From Haloarcula argentinensis DSM 12282 (lineage in GTDB: Archaea; Halobacteriota; Halobacteria; Halobacteriales; Haloarculaceae), in contig AOLX01000015.1 of NCBI GenBank assembly GCA_000336895.1, positions 181,185 to 245,184 on the forward strand: a stretch of DNA of 64,000 nt, read 5' to 3'. Each line of letters begins with the position of its first letter. Position 1 is the first letter of the stretch. Positions 51,323 to 59,877 of the stretch are shown here, piece after piece. The notes below the pieces were generated by a model, which had not been told where the DNA came from, searched no databases, and worked only from the letters and a program-made list of their open reading frames with translations. The position numbers and the translations under genes were made by a program.

Positions 51323-52449
51323 TGGCGTTCGACATCCCCTCGTTCCACCGGCGAGCCATCGAAACGCAGTCAGAAGAGTGCGTCGACGACATGCGGGGGC
51401 TGCTGGTCGACACACTCGAAGATGCCGGCGAGTACCCGGAGGTCGACGACCTCGGGAACGTGATCGCCTCTCGGGGAGACCCCGACGGAACGCATATACT
51501 CCTCAACACGCACATCGACACCGTCCCGCCACACCTGCCCTACGAGCGGCGGACGGAGCCGCCGGGGCCGGACGAGACAGTCGACGGGACCGGCGGCAGC
51601 GGAGACGGCGACATCATCTGTGGCCGCGGGGCCTGCGACGCGAAAGGGCCGCTCGCGGCGCTCCTCGATGCGTTCCTCGCCGTGACGCCCGACGACGGAC
51701 AGGTCACACTGGCGATTTCTACTGACGAGGAGACGACACAGACCGGTGGCGCACACTTCGCGGACACCATCGACGCCGACGGCTACATCGTCGGCGAGCC
51801 GACTGGCCTCGATGTGTGTACGGCCGCCCGCGGCCAGTTCGAGGGAACGGTCACCATCCACGGCGAGAGTGCCCACGCCGCCGACCCCGGCAGCGGCCAC
51901 AACGCGATTCGGGCCGCCGCGCCGATACTGCAGGCGATGGAGAGTTACGAGGAAAAGAAAGGGCCGGGCGAACACGAAACGCTTGGTTACCCCATTCTCA
52001 CCCCGTCGATGGTGGAGGGCGGCGAGGCGACCAATCAGGTCCCAGCCGAATGCACTATCACGTTCGACCGGCGGAGCGTCCCGCCGGAGACCAGCGAGTC
52101 ATTCTGTGCGGACCTGCAGGCCCATCTTGAACAGTGGCTCCCGGAATCGATGGGCCTCACCGTGGACCTCATCCGCCCGGATACGCCGTTTCCCGAGGCG
52201 TTTGCGACCGACACTGACGCGGAACTGGTTCGCACACTGCAGGAAGCTAGCGGTGGCGCGGTCCGGCAGTTCGGGGCCGCAACGGAAGCCTCGTATTTCG
52301 CGACCAACGGGCCGACTGTGGTGTTCGGCCCCGGTGTTCTGAGCGACGAAATGGGTGCTGTCGCGCACTCGAAACGCGAGTATGTCCGCCTTTCTGAAGT
52401 TCGAACCGCCGCGCGTGCCGTTCGGGAGACGGTTGAACGACTGGTCTGA
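51322..52449 (+). CDS. dapE: Succinyl-diaminopimelate desuccinylase (M20 peptidase)
   Basis: The 375 residues begin MAFDIPSFHRRAIETQ. The dinuclear zinc site is complete: LLNTHIDTVPP, GACDAKGPLAAL, STDEETTQTGG, YIVGEPTGL and a late His in AVAHSKREYV. A dimerisation domain sits around residues 175-285. It removes succinate from succinyl-LL-diaminopimelate and is coupled to lysA. A long upstream extension of this frame overlaps lysA and is not coding. Confidence 0.92.
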   Translation: MAFDIPSFHRRAIETQSEECVDDMRGLLVDTLEDAGEYPEVDDLGNVIASRGDPDGTHILLNTHIDTVPPHLPYERRTEPPGPDETVDGTGGSGDGDIICGRGACDAKGPLAALLDAFLAVTPDDGQVTLAISTDEETTQTGGAHFADTIDADGYIVGEPTGLDVCTAARGQFEGTVTIHGESAHAADPGSGHNAIRAAAPILQAMESYEEKKGPGEHETLGYPILTPSMVEGGEATNQVPAECTITFDRRSVPPETSESFCADLQAHLEQWLPESMGLTVDLIRPDTPFPEAFATDTDAELVRTLQEASGGAVRQFGAATEASYFATNGPTVVFGPGVLSDEMGAVAHSKREYVRLSEVRTAARAVRETVERLV

Positions 52450-52473
52450 GTGGCGGCTCGCCGATGGGCTGGC

Positions 52474-53118
52474 CTACGCCGACCGCCGCTGGACGAGATC
52501 AGAGAGCGCTGTCGTCGCGTCTTCGTCTGTCACACTGTCGAACTCCTCGTAGTAGTCCGAGGTATCCTGGAACGCCGCCGGTTTCAACGGAACGACAACG
52601 TCGTCGGCCCACCGCTGTACCTCCTCAAGCACGTCCGGCGGTGCGACAGGGGCAGCGGCGATGACCTCGTTCGCACCTGCCTTCCGGAGGCGCTGAATTG
52701 CGACGCGCATCGCCGCACCCGTCGGAATCCCGTCATCGACCAGCAGAACCCGTTTGCCGGCCACATCGAGTGGCCCCCACGTCTCGCCGTAGTCGACCGC
52801 TCGCGACTCGACGGTGTCGCTCGCGTGCGTCTTCGCCTCCTGAATATACTCCCAGTTCACGTCCAGAAACCGCATCATCGGGCTGTTGATCCACGAAAAG
52901 CCACCCGGCGCGACGGCTCCGATAGTCAAGCTCGGATGGTTCGGCGCACGTATACGTTGTATGACGATGACATCCATCGGGAGCCCGGTCGCGTCAGCGA
53001 CCACGTTGCCGACGGGGACGCCGTTCGGTGCAAGCGTGACGACGATATCGCCGACGACATCCCGCCGGCGCAGCGCGGCCACGAGCTGTTGCGCCGCATC
53101 CGAGCGGTCTGTGAACAT
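52474..53118 (-). CDS. Phosphoribosyltransferase family protein
   Basis: The 214 residues start MFTDRSDAAQQLVAALRRR, the typical N-terminus. The PRPP-binding motif RVLLVDDGIPTGAAMRVAI is intact. Such proteins, often annotated as predicted phosphoribosyltransferases of unknown nucleobase, may take part in base salvage. An AT-rich segment with CCATATAATG lies just upstream. Confidence 0.87.
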   Translation of the reverse strand: MFTDRSDAAQQLVAALRRRDVVGDIVVTLAPNGVPVGNVVADATGLPMDVIVIQRIRAPNHPSLTIGAVAPGGFSWINSPMMRFLDVNWEYIQEAKTHASDTVESRAVDYGETWGPLDVAGKRVLLVDDGIPTGAAMRVAIQRLRKAGANEVIAAAPVAPPDVLEEVQRWADDVVVPLKPAAFQDTSDYYEEFDSVTDEDATTALSDLVQRRSA

Positions 53119-53210
53119 ACCACATTATATGGAATCGTGCATCCTAATCGTTCCGGTTAGCGGTCTCTCTGGCTGGCGACCGGCCGCGCAGTCGGCCGGA
53201 GTCCTCATGC

Positions 53211-54518
53211 TTAGTCCTGCGGTGCCGGCTGGTCCGACCCCTGCCCGAGGTCCAGCGTCTCCTCGACCTGCGAGTACGTAAGAACGAGTCCGACGAACGC
53301 GAGCGCGGCCCCGGCAGTGAAGGGCGTACTGAACGACCCGAAGTTATACAGCAAGCCCGACGCCAGTGGCCCGATAGCGACGCCGAGACCGAACGCCATC
53401 GTCAGCACGGACAGCGTCGTTCCGGACCCGCGCGCACCGGCCAGATCACCAGCAAGTGCGAGCGACGGGGCGAACACGAGCGCGACGGCGATGCCCTGAA
53501 CGAATCGGGCCAGAAGCATGAGCCACGGGCCTGTCACGATCCCCTGTGCGAACACCGACGGGACGAGGATGACGAACCCGGCGACGATGAACGGCCGCCG
53601 GCCGAACCGATCGCTCGCTCGGCCGATGGGCACCTGAAAGACGACGTTGGCGATGACGACGGCGGCGAACTGAACGCTGAAAAACAGGGTCGATTCGTCC
53701 AGCCGCATTCGAACTGGGCCTTCGAGCGTGGCAAACAGCGCGATAGTGGAGGCCATCATGAACGTGCCAACACCGAGGACGAATACCGAATCCAGCCCTT
53801 CGCCCTCCCGGTCCAGAATCGCTATCGAGAGGTCTTTTCCGGCCTCCGCCTCGAACGGTGGGTCTCTGATCAGCGCCCACACGAGGGCAAAGCTCACAAC
53901 AGCGCCCAGTACGGCGATAGCGAAGGCGGCGGTGAAGCCGGAGATAGCGGTGCCGGCGACCCGGTAAGTCACCACGTCGTTCGCGCTGAGTCCGCCGGTG
54001 ATGACGACGCCGGCGATAATCGGTCCGAAACCGAAGCCGATGAGCCGGAAGGTGTTGAACACGCCGAAATTCCCGCCGCGTTCGGCGTCGCTCGCGGCGT
54101 AATCGTTGACCAGCGCGACCGTCGCCGGAATCGTGAATGCCGCACCGATCCCCTGAAAGGCCCGCGCGGCGAGCACCGTCCAGTACGAGGAGAGGAACGG
54201 GTAGGCCGCGCTTCCGATAGCGAACAGTACCAAACCGGTGAGGACGAAAACCCGGCGTTTGCCGGTCCGGTCCGAGAGGCGCCCGGTAAAGGGTTGGCCG
54301 AAACTGTTCAGCAGACCGAACAGGGACAGCACCAGCCCGATCAGCGTCTCCGTCTGGAGCGTGAGCCCGAGTACCTGTTGGCCGGCGATGCCGGCGAGTG
54401 AAACCTGTCCACTGGCGATATACAGGGGGAGCACGATGATGAGAAACGAGTTGCCCAGCGCGTCCGCCATCCGGGCGAACGCCAGCGTCAGAACCCGTGA
54501 GTCAGTGCCGAGAACCAT
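53211..54518 (-). CDS. Major facilitator superfamily transporter
   Basis: The 435 residues have about 12 membrane helices. The loop between TM2 and TM3 has GQPFTGRLSDRTGKRRVF, the MFS signature A, and the second half repeats it as IGRASDRFGRRPF. It belongs to the drug/metabolite exporter-like group; the substrate is unknown. Confidence 0.88.
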   Translation of the reverse strand: MVLGTDSRVLTLAFARMADALGNSFLIIVLPLYIASGQVSLAGIAGQQVLGLTLQTETLIGLVLSLFGLLNSFGQPFTGRLSDRTGKRRVFVLTGLVLFAIGSAAYPFLSSYWTVLAARAFQGIGAAFTIPATVALVNDYAASDAERGGNFGVFNTFRLIGFGFGPIIAGVVITGGLSANDVVTYRVAGTAISGFTAAFAIAVLGAVVSFALVWALIRDPPFEAEAGKDLSIAILDREGEGLDSVFVLGVGTFMMASTIALFATLEGPVRMRLDESTLFFSVQFAAVVIANVVFQVPIGRASDRFGRRPFIVAGFVILVPSVFAQGIVTGPWLMLLARFVQGIAVALVFAPSLALAGDLAGARGSGTTLSVLTMAFGLGVAIGPLASGLLYNFGSFSTPFTAGAALAFVGLVLTYSQVEETLDLGQGSDQPAPQD

Positions 54519-54611
54519 CTATTGCTGACGAAGGCGGCCACACTCGTGATAGTTGCGTTCGCCGTGGGGGTGAGTGTCGACGCCAAAACGGTGTCCGCCA
54601 GACAGCGCTCC

Positions 54612-55994
54612 TCAACTGTCGTCGGCCTGCTGCTCCGCGATGCCCGTGTAGTCGGTCGGCGTCAGCGCTTCCAGTTCGGCCCGGACCTCGTCGCTCACGT
54701 CGAGGTCGGCGAACATCTCGTGGAAGTCCTCGATTGTGACCTCGCGGCCCCGTGTAGCTTTTTTGACCTGCTCGTACGCGTCGGCGTACCCCTCGCGTCG
54801 GAGGATCGTCTGGACGGCTTCGCCGATGATCTCCGGCGTCGCGGCGAGGTCATCGGCCATCACCTGCTCGTTGGGGACGACCTTCGCCATCCCGTTCTGG
54901 CACTTGCTGTAGCCGATGAGACAGTGGGCGAAGGCGGCCCCGATGTTGCGCTTGACAGTCGAGTCCGAGAGGTCCCGCTGGAGCCGGGAGTTCGTGACGT
55001 AGTCGCCGAGGAAGACCAGATCGGAGTTGGCCTTCGAGAGGTTCCCCTCGCTGTTCTCGAAGTCGATGGGGTTGACCTTGTGGGGCATTGTCGAGGAACC
55101 AGTCTCGCCCTCGACAGCCTCCTGACCGAGATAGCGATCCGAGACGTACAGCCACACGTCGAGGTCGAGATCAAGCAAGATGTTGTTCGCGCCCCGGAGC
55201 GCGTCGAACAGGACCGCGAGGTCGTCACAGGGGTTGACCTGTGTCGTCAGCGGTTCGTGTTCCAGTCCGAGGTCGTCGACGAAGGACTCAGCGAACGTCG
55301 GCCAGTCCACGTCAGGGTAGGCGGCAACATGGGCCGCGTATGTACCGGACGCACCAGCAAGCTTTCCGGAGAGACTCTCGGCGGCCCGTTCCACGCGACC
55401 GATGGCCTGCCCCAGCCGCGAGGCGTAGACCGCCATCTCCTTGCCGAACGTCGTCGGCGTCGCGGGCTGCCCGTGGGTGCGGGCCAGCATCGGCACGTCG
55501 GCGTAGGTGTGGGCCATCTCGACCAGTGTATCCCGAATCTCGCGGAGCTCGGGTACCAGCACCTCCTCGGCGGCTGGCTTGACCAGCAGCCGCTGGGCGA
55601 GATTGTTCACGTCCTCGCTAGTCAGCCCAAAGTGAATCCAGTTGTCGGCGTCGAGGTCGTCGGGCATCCCCAGCCGAATGAAGTACTCGATGGCCTTCAC
55701 GTCGTGATTGGTCGCCGAATACTCCCCGTACCCCTCAGTTTCGAGTTGCTTGACGACGCCCGCGTCCGTGTCGTCGAACTCCTCGTACAGCGCCCGGAGC
55801 GTCGCGCGCTGGTCGTCGTTGATCGACAGCGGCGTGGCGTCAAGGTCGGCGAGCGCGATCAGGTATTCGACTTCCACTTCGACGCGGGCGCGCATCAGCG
55901 CCCGCTCGCTGGCGTACGGGACGAGCGGTTCGGTGTAGCGGGCGTATCGGCCGTCGAGCGGCGAAACGGCGGCCAGTGGCCCTCTCTCGGTCAT
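54612..55994 (-). CDS. purB: Adenylosuccinate lyase
   Basis: The start at 55994 (MTERGPLAAVSPLDGRYARY) gives 460 residues. The signature SSTMPHKVNPIDFENSEGN, the HGLTSEDVNN-like FGLTSEDVNNLA and ARTHGQPATPTTFG confirm the fumarase/aspartase superfamily lyase. It acts twice in purine synthesis. The purNH gene at 58139 on the other strand is a further purine gene. Confidence 0.95.
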   Translation of the reverse strand: MTERGPLAAVSPLDGRYARYTEPLVPYASERALMRARVEVEVEYLIALADLDATPLSINDDQRATLRALYEEFDDTDAGVVKQLETEGYGEYSATNHDVKAIEYFIRLGMPDDLDADNWIHFGLTSEDVNNLAQRLLVKPAAEEVLVPELREIRDTLVEMAHTYADVPMLARTHGQPATPTTFGKEMAVYASRLGQAIGRVERAAESLSGKLAGASGTYAAHVAAYPDVDWPTFAESFVDDLGLEHEPLTTQVNPCDDLAVLFDALRGANNILLDLDLDVWLYVSDRYLGQEAVEGETGSSTMPHKVNPIDFENSEGNLSKANSDLVFLGDYVTNSRLQRDLSDSTVKRNIGAAFAHCLIGYSKCQNGMAKVVPNEQVMADDLAATPEIIGEAVQTILRREGYADAYEQVKKATRGREVTIEDFHEMFADLDVSDEVRAELEALTPTDYTGIAEQQADDS

Positions 55995-56124
55995 ACCCGA
56001 GTGTGCGCGGGAGGCGCGAAAAAGCGTGTCGTTCTCCCGCAACCGCGACGCGATGCAGTTGCGACGCGTGGCGTGACAGTGCAACGGGACAGAAACGGGG
56101 GTTCAGGTAAAATGGGGTGCGTCG

Positions 56125-57192
56125 TCAGTTACTGAACTCGTTGCAGACCGGGATACCGACCGTGTTGTAGTCACTCATCGCGGCCAGTTCGTCGGGCACC
56201 TGATGGATGTCGACCGTGTCCTCGACCAGCGCGGTCGGGTCGAGTTTGCTGGACTCCACCATATCGAGCATTTCGCTGTACCGCGACGGCTGGAGCCCGA
56301 GCGACCCTTTGAAGTCGATTTCTTTAGCGACGAACTCGTCGGTCGGGAGCGACACCATCCCTTCCTCCTCGCTGGTGGTCAGTCCGATCTGGACGTGTGT
56401 GCCGCCCTTACGCAGTGAGTTTACCGCGTTCTGGCAGGTCGTCGCGATACCGAGGGCGTCTGCGGACACGTCGGCCCCGCCGTCAGTGATGTCCCTGACC
56501 GCCTTTGCGGGGTCGTCGACCTCCTGTGCGTTGACGGTGGCGACAGCGCCGAGGTCCTCCGCACGGTCCAGTTTCTCGTCCATCAGGTCGACCCCGATGA
56601 CATTGCCACCGAGGGCGTTCGCGATGTGAACCGCCGAGAGCCCGATGCCACCGCAGCCGTGGATAACCACGTCGTCGCCGGCACTGACCGGTGCCCGGTG
56701 GGCCATCGCGTGGAACGAGGTCATGAACCGACAGCCCATTCCGGCGGCCGATTCGGCGTCGATATCGTCCGGGAGCGGCACGGCGTTGAGGTCGGCGTTG
56801 GGAATGTGGACTTCCTCGGCGAACGCGCCGGGCGCCTGATTCATGAAGCCGAGCCCGATGTGGTTCTCACAGATGTTTTCACGCCCGTTCCGGCAGAGGT
56901 CACAGCTCCCGCAGGCGAAATTGAACGGGATTGCGACCTCCTGACCCTCCTCGACGTTTTCGACATCATCGCCGACGGAGACGATACGGCCTGTCGGCTC
57001 GTGGCCGAGGACGTGTGGCGGATCAGGCCGGTAGCCGAACCAGTCCCAGTCCCCCTGCCAGCAGTGCCAGTCAGACCGGCAGATACCACAGCCGATGACC
57101 TCGGCGACGGCACCGTCTGGCTCTGGCTCGGGACGTTCGACGTCCTGTACTGTTAGCGGTTCCTGAAACTCTTCTAGTAGTACTGCTTGCAT
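56125..57192 (-). CDS. Zinc-binding alcohol dehydrogenase (MDR family)
   Basis: The 355 residues have the catalytic zinc site Cys in GCGICRSDWH and the His-Glu of VLGHEPTGR. The four-Cys structural zinc lobe is CGSCDLCRNGRENIC. The Rossmann loop reads VVIHGCGGIGLSAVHIA, and Asp in GVDLMDEK favours NAD. The later Cys in GCRFMTSFHA may be the third catalytic ligand. The preferred alcohol is unknown. An AT-rich promoter lies upstream. Confidence 0.9.
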   Translation of the reverse strand: MQAVLLEEFQEPLTVQDVERPEPEPDGAVAEVIGCGICRSDWHCWQGDWDWFGYRPDPPHVLGHEPTGRIVSVGDDVENVEEGQEVAIPFNFACGSCDLCRNGRENICENHIGLGFMNQAPGAFAEEVHIPNADLNAVPLPDDIDAESAAGMGCRFMTSFHAMAHRAPVSAGDDVVIHGCGGIGLSAVHIANALGGNVIGVDLMDEKLDRAEDLGAVATVNAQEVDDPAKAVRDITDGGADVSADALGIATTCQNAVNSLRKGGTHVQIGLTTSEEEGMVSLPTDEFVAKEIDFKGSLGLQPSRYSEMLDMVESSKLDPTALVEDTVDIHQVPDELAAMSDYNTVGIPVCNEFSN

Positions 57193-57271
57193 TACATTAA
57201 TAGCATTGAATATCTTACTAATGAATATTATGGTTTTTAAGCTACAATAGATGTGTCACTAAGAGGGGCCA

Positions 57272-57292
57272 TACCCCCATTTTTGAGGGGTA
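57272..57292. repeat. Inverted repeat TACCCC/GGGGTA upstream of adh
   Basis: TACCCC (57272-57277) pairs with GGGGTA (57287-57292) around a 9-base AT-rich loop. It lies about 80 bp before the alcohol dehydrogenase start and downstream of the convergent-strand membrane gene stop at 57441. It may be an operator or a terminator hairpin. Confidence 0.45.
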
Positions 57293-57440
57293 GTAGTTCT
57301 TACAGGACACGTCTAGATTACTTTTAGATACCCATCCACAGTTGCCAAAGCCGTCGAAACATATCAAATATACTCAGGACCGTCCGCATCGAAGTACCTT
57401 CGAAAGAAAGTGAAGAGATGGTCCCGCTAGCGAGCAATCC

Positions 57441-57995
57441 TCAGTTCAGCCAACCGTAGTCGCCATCGGCATCGCCGAAGCGGCCGTCCGGCGGGTCAAA
57501 GCGATAGAGGTCCTGTCCGAGTGCGGCCCACGCAAGGCCGTAGACGGTCGCCGTCGCTGGCTGGATCCCGAACCCGAGAAACGCAATGGTCCCGACGCCC
57601 AGCAACACGCCCAGCCACGGCGGCTGGATACGTGTCCTGACGAGGCCAGCGGCGACCAGCAGTGACCCGCTGACCAGCACGAGCACGCCGATTCCGATGA
57701 CTGCCTCGCCGCCGCCGTTGAGGAGGCGAACCAGTTGTCCGGCTGCGAAGACGAGACCACCGAGGCCGCCGGCCCACGCGCCGATGGTCCCGGGTCGCTT
57801 CATCCGTGCGCCGTAGAAATCCTCAATGGCATAATGGCCGGCTACGACGCCGAGTGCGGAGAGGGTGGTTCCGGCGAGGATGGGGGTACTCATTTCGGTC
57901 TGACCGGTCACGGACAGCGCCACGGCCCAGCCGACCCAGACGACACCACCGACGGCGGCGACCGCACCCGCGCGCTGACACCGTAGCTTCGTCAT
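57441..57995 (-). CDS. Six-helix membrane protein, 184 aa
   Basis: The start at 57995 (MTKLRCQRAGAVAAVGG) is preferred to longer Arg/Cys-rich versions. Six hydrophobic segments alternate with short loops (GGLGGLVFAAGQLVRLL, VLVLVSGSLLVAAGLV). It looks like an unassigned haloarchaeal integral membrane protein. Confidence 0.7.
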   Translation of the reverse strand: MTKLRCQRAGAVAAVGGVVWVGWAVALSVTGQTEMSTPILAGTTLSALGVVAGHYAIEDFYGARMKRPGTIGAWAGGLGGLVFAAGQLVRLLNGGGEAVIGIGVLVLVSGSLLVAAGLVRTRIQPPWLGVLLGVGTIAFLGFGIQPATATVYGLAWAALGQDLYRFDPPDGRFGDADGDYGWLN

Positions 57996-58049
57996 ACGGG
58001 CGAGTTGGCGGCGGGCTACAAATGCGCACCGAACCGGTACACGCCGACA

Positions 58050-58068
58050 ACACACATAAATAGTGTGT
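58050..58068. promoter_or_regulatory. TATA element inside an inverted repeat upstream of purNH
   Basis: ACACAC (58050-58055), ATAAATA (58056-58062) and GTGTGT (58063-58068) form a perfect 6-bp inverted repeat around a TATA-like core, about 80 bp before the ATG at 58139. A bound regulator would block TBP, so it is a plausible operator for purine control. Confidence 0.5.
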
Positions 58069-58138
58069 CTCGGTCGCACACAACAGGCCAGCCGGGGGTT
58101 TCGCAACAACTTTGCACGGTCCGGTCGGTCAGTCCCAC

Positions 58139-59719
58139 ATGAAACTCGCCGGTATGGCCAGTAACCGCGGCCGAAACCTCATGAACATCGCGGACCGCGC
58201 CCCGGGCGGGGCGGAGTTCGCCGTCGTTCTGACTAACGACGCAGATGCGCCGGTACTCGAAGCAGCCGCCGAACGCGGCATCCCGACCGAAGTTGTCGAG
58301 CACGACGCGGACGAATCGCGCGAGACCCACGAGGAGCGCGTTCTCGACGCGCTCTCGGAGTACGACTTCGACCTCGTCACGCTGGACGGCTACATGCGCG
58401 TCCTCAGCGAGACGTTCCTCGAAGGGACACCGACCGCGTTGAACGTCCATCCGAGTCTCCTGCCGAATTTCACCGGGGCGAACGCTCACGAGCAGGTCCT
58501 CGACGCCGGCGTGAAGGTGACGGGCTGTACCGTCCACGTCCTTGATGAAAGCGTCGACGGCGGCCCCATCGTCACGCAGGAACCCATCCCCGTCTTCGAG
58601 GACGACGACGAGGACAGCCTCAAGGAGCGCGTGCTCTACGAAGGCGAGTTCACCGCCTACCCGCGGGTCATCGAGTGGTTCGCCGAAGACCGCGTCACCG
58701 TCGACTGGGATGAAGGGACGGTCTCGGTAGAGGGCGACGAGGGCGGAGACTTCCCTGCCCGCCGCATCGTCTCGGACGACCTCGCGTCGAACCTGCGCTA
58801 CGGGGAGAACCCACATCAGGACGCCGCGCTGTACACCGACACGACCGTCTCAGAGGCCAGCGTCGTCCATGCCGACCAGCTCAACGAGGGCGCGAAGGCG
58901 CTGTCGTACAACAACTACAACGACGCCGACGGCGCGCTAAATCTCATCAAGGAGTTCGAGGAGCCCGCCGCCGCGGTCATCAAACACACCAACCCGGCCG
59001 GCTGTGCGACCGCCGACAGTGTGGCCGACGCCTACGAGAAGGCGCTGTCGACAGACCCGATGAGCGCCTTCGGCGGCATCGTCGCGCTAAACCGCGAATG
59101 TGACGCTGCCACTGCCGAGCAGATAATTGACTCCTTCAAGGAAGTCGTCGTCGCGCCCGGCTACACTGACGCGGCGCTCGACGTGCTGTTCGAGAAGGAC
59201 AACCTCCGGGTGCTGGACGTGAATGAGAACTTCGAGGTCACAGACAGCCTGACCGAGAAGCCACTGGTCGGTGGCCGACTCGTGCAGGAGCGGGACACCC
59301 AGCACCTCTCGGCTGACGACCTCGAAGTCGTCACTGAACGCGAGCCGACCGACGAGCAGATCGAGTCGCTGCTGTTCGCCTGGCACACGCTCAAACACGT
59401 CAAGTCCAACGGTATCCTCTTCGCCAAGGGGACGGAGACGGTCGGTATCGGGATGGGGCAAGTGTCACGGGTCGACGCCGTCCGACTGGCCGCGATGAAA
59501 GCCGACGAACACGCCGAGGGGAAGGACGCCGAAGGCGCGGTGATGGCCTCGGACGCCTTCTTCCCGTTCCCGGACGGCATTGAGGAGGCCGCCGACGCCG
59601 GCATCGAGGCTGTCATCCAGCCTGGCGGCTCGAAGAACGACGAGAGCGTCATCGAGGCTGCAGACGAACACGACATGGCGATGGTGTTCACCGGTCAGCG
59701 GTCGTTCAGACACGACTGA
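58139..59719 (+). CDS. purH: Fused GAR transformylase and AICAR transformylase (PurN-PurH without cyclohydrolase)
   Basis: The 526 residues start MKLAGMASNRGRNLMNIA. Residues 1 to about 190 are PurN-like (GART): NVHPSLLP supplies the catalytic Asn and His, and VHVLDESVDGGP the Asp. The rest is the AICAR-transformylase domain of PurH, with RYGENPHQDAALY, the Lys-His pair in IKHTNPAGCA and DPMSAFGGIVALN. The IMP-cyclohydrolase domain of normal PurH is absent; haloarchaea use a separate PurO-type enzyme. Both halves use 10-formyl-folate-type donors. Confidence 0.93.
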   Translation: MKLAGMASNRGRNLMNIADRAPGGAEFAVVLTNDADAPVLEAAAERGIPTEVVEHDADESRETHEERVLDALSEYDFDLVTLDGYMRVLSETFLEGTPTALNVHPSLLPNFTGANAHEQVLDAGVKVTGCTVHVLDESVDGGPIVTQEPIPVFEDDDEDSLKERVLYEGEFTAYPRVIEWFAEDRVTVDWDEGTVSVEGDEGGDFPARRIVSDDLASNLRYGENPHQDAALYTDTTVSEASVVHADQLNEGAKALSYNNYNDADGALNLIKEFEEPAAAVIKHTNPAGCATADSVADAYEKALSTDPMSAFGGIVALNRECDAATAEQIIDSFKEVVVAPGYTDAALDVLFEKDNLRVLDVNENFEVTDSLTEKPLVGGRLVQERDTQHLSADDLEVVTEREPTDEQIESLLFAWHTLKHVKSNGILFAKGTETVGIGMGQVSRVDAVRLAAMKADEHAEGKDAEGAVMASDAFFPFPDGIEEAADAGIEAVIQPGGSKNDESVIEAADEHDMAMVFTGQRSFRHD

Positions 59720-59791
59720 GCAGCACCGAGGGAGTGGCTGAACCTCGATAGTCGAGTGCAGCAAGTCTATCGGTGGTTCAGACACGACTGA
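59704..59791. repeat. 16-bp direct repeat at the purNH 3' end
   Basis: GTTCAGACACGACTGA, covering the last purNH codons and stop, occurs at 59704-59719 and again at 59776-59791, 72 bp later. It looks like a small local duplication; a T-tract at 59800-59804 follows. Confidence 0.55.
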
Positions 59792-59799
59792 CGGCAGAC

Positions 59800-59804
59800 T
59801 TTTT
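59800..59804 (+). terminator. T-tract after purNH
   Basis: Five T residues about 80 bp after the purNH stop, next to the second copy of the direct repeat, are a plausible terminator before the channel gene. Confidence 0.4.
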
Positions 59805-59877
59805 CGAATGCAAGGCTTCGCCGGGCTGATTGTCGGCAACGAAAGAGGTTTGCTACCGGCTATTGAACCGGCCTTCG

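Noticed and set aside
54522..56135. Open frame of 537 codons on the plus strand opposite purB
   Set aside because: It is the antisense shadow of adenylosuccinate lyase, with basic, Val/Arg-rich translation and no domain. purB shows complete active-site motifs.
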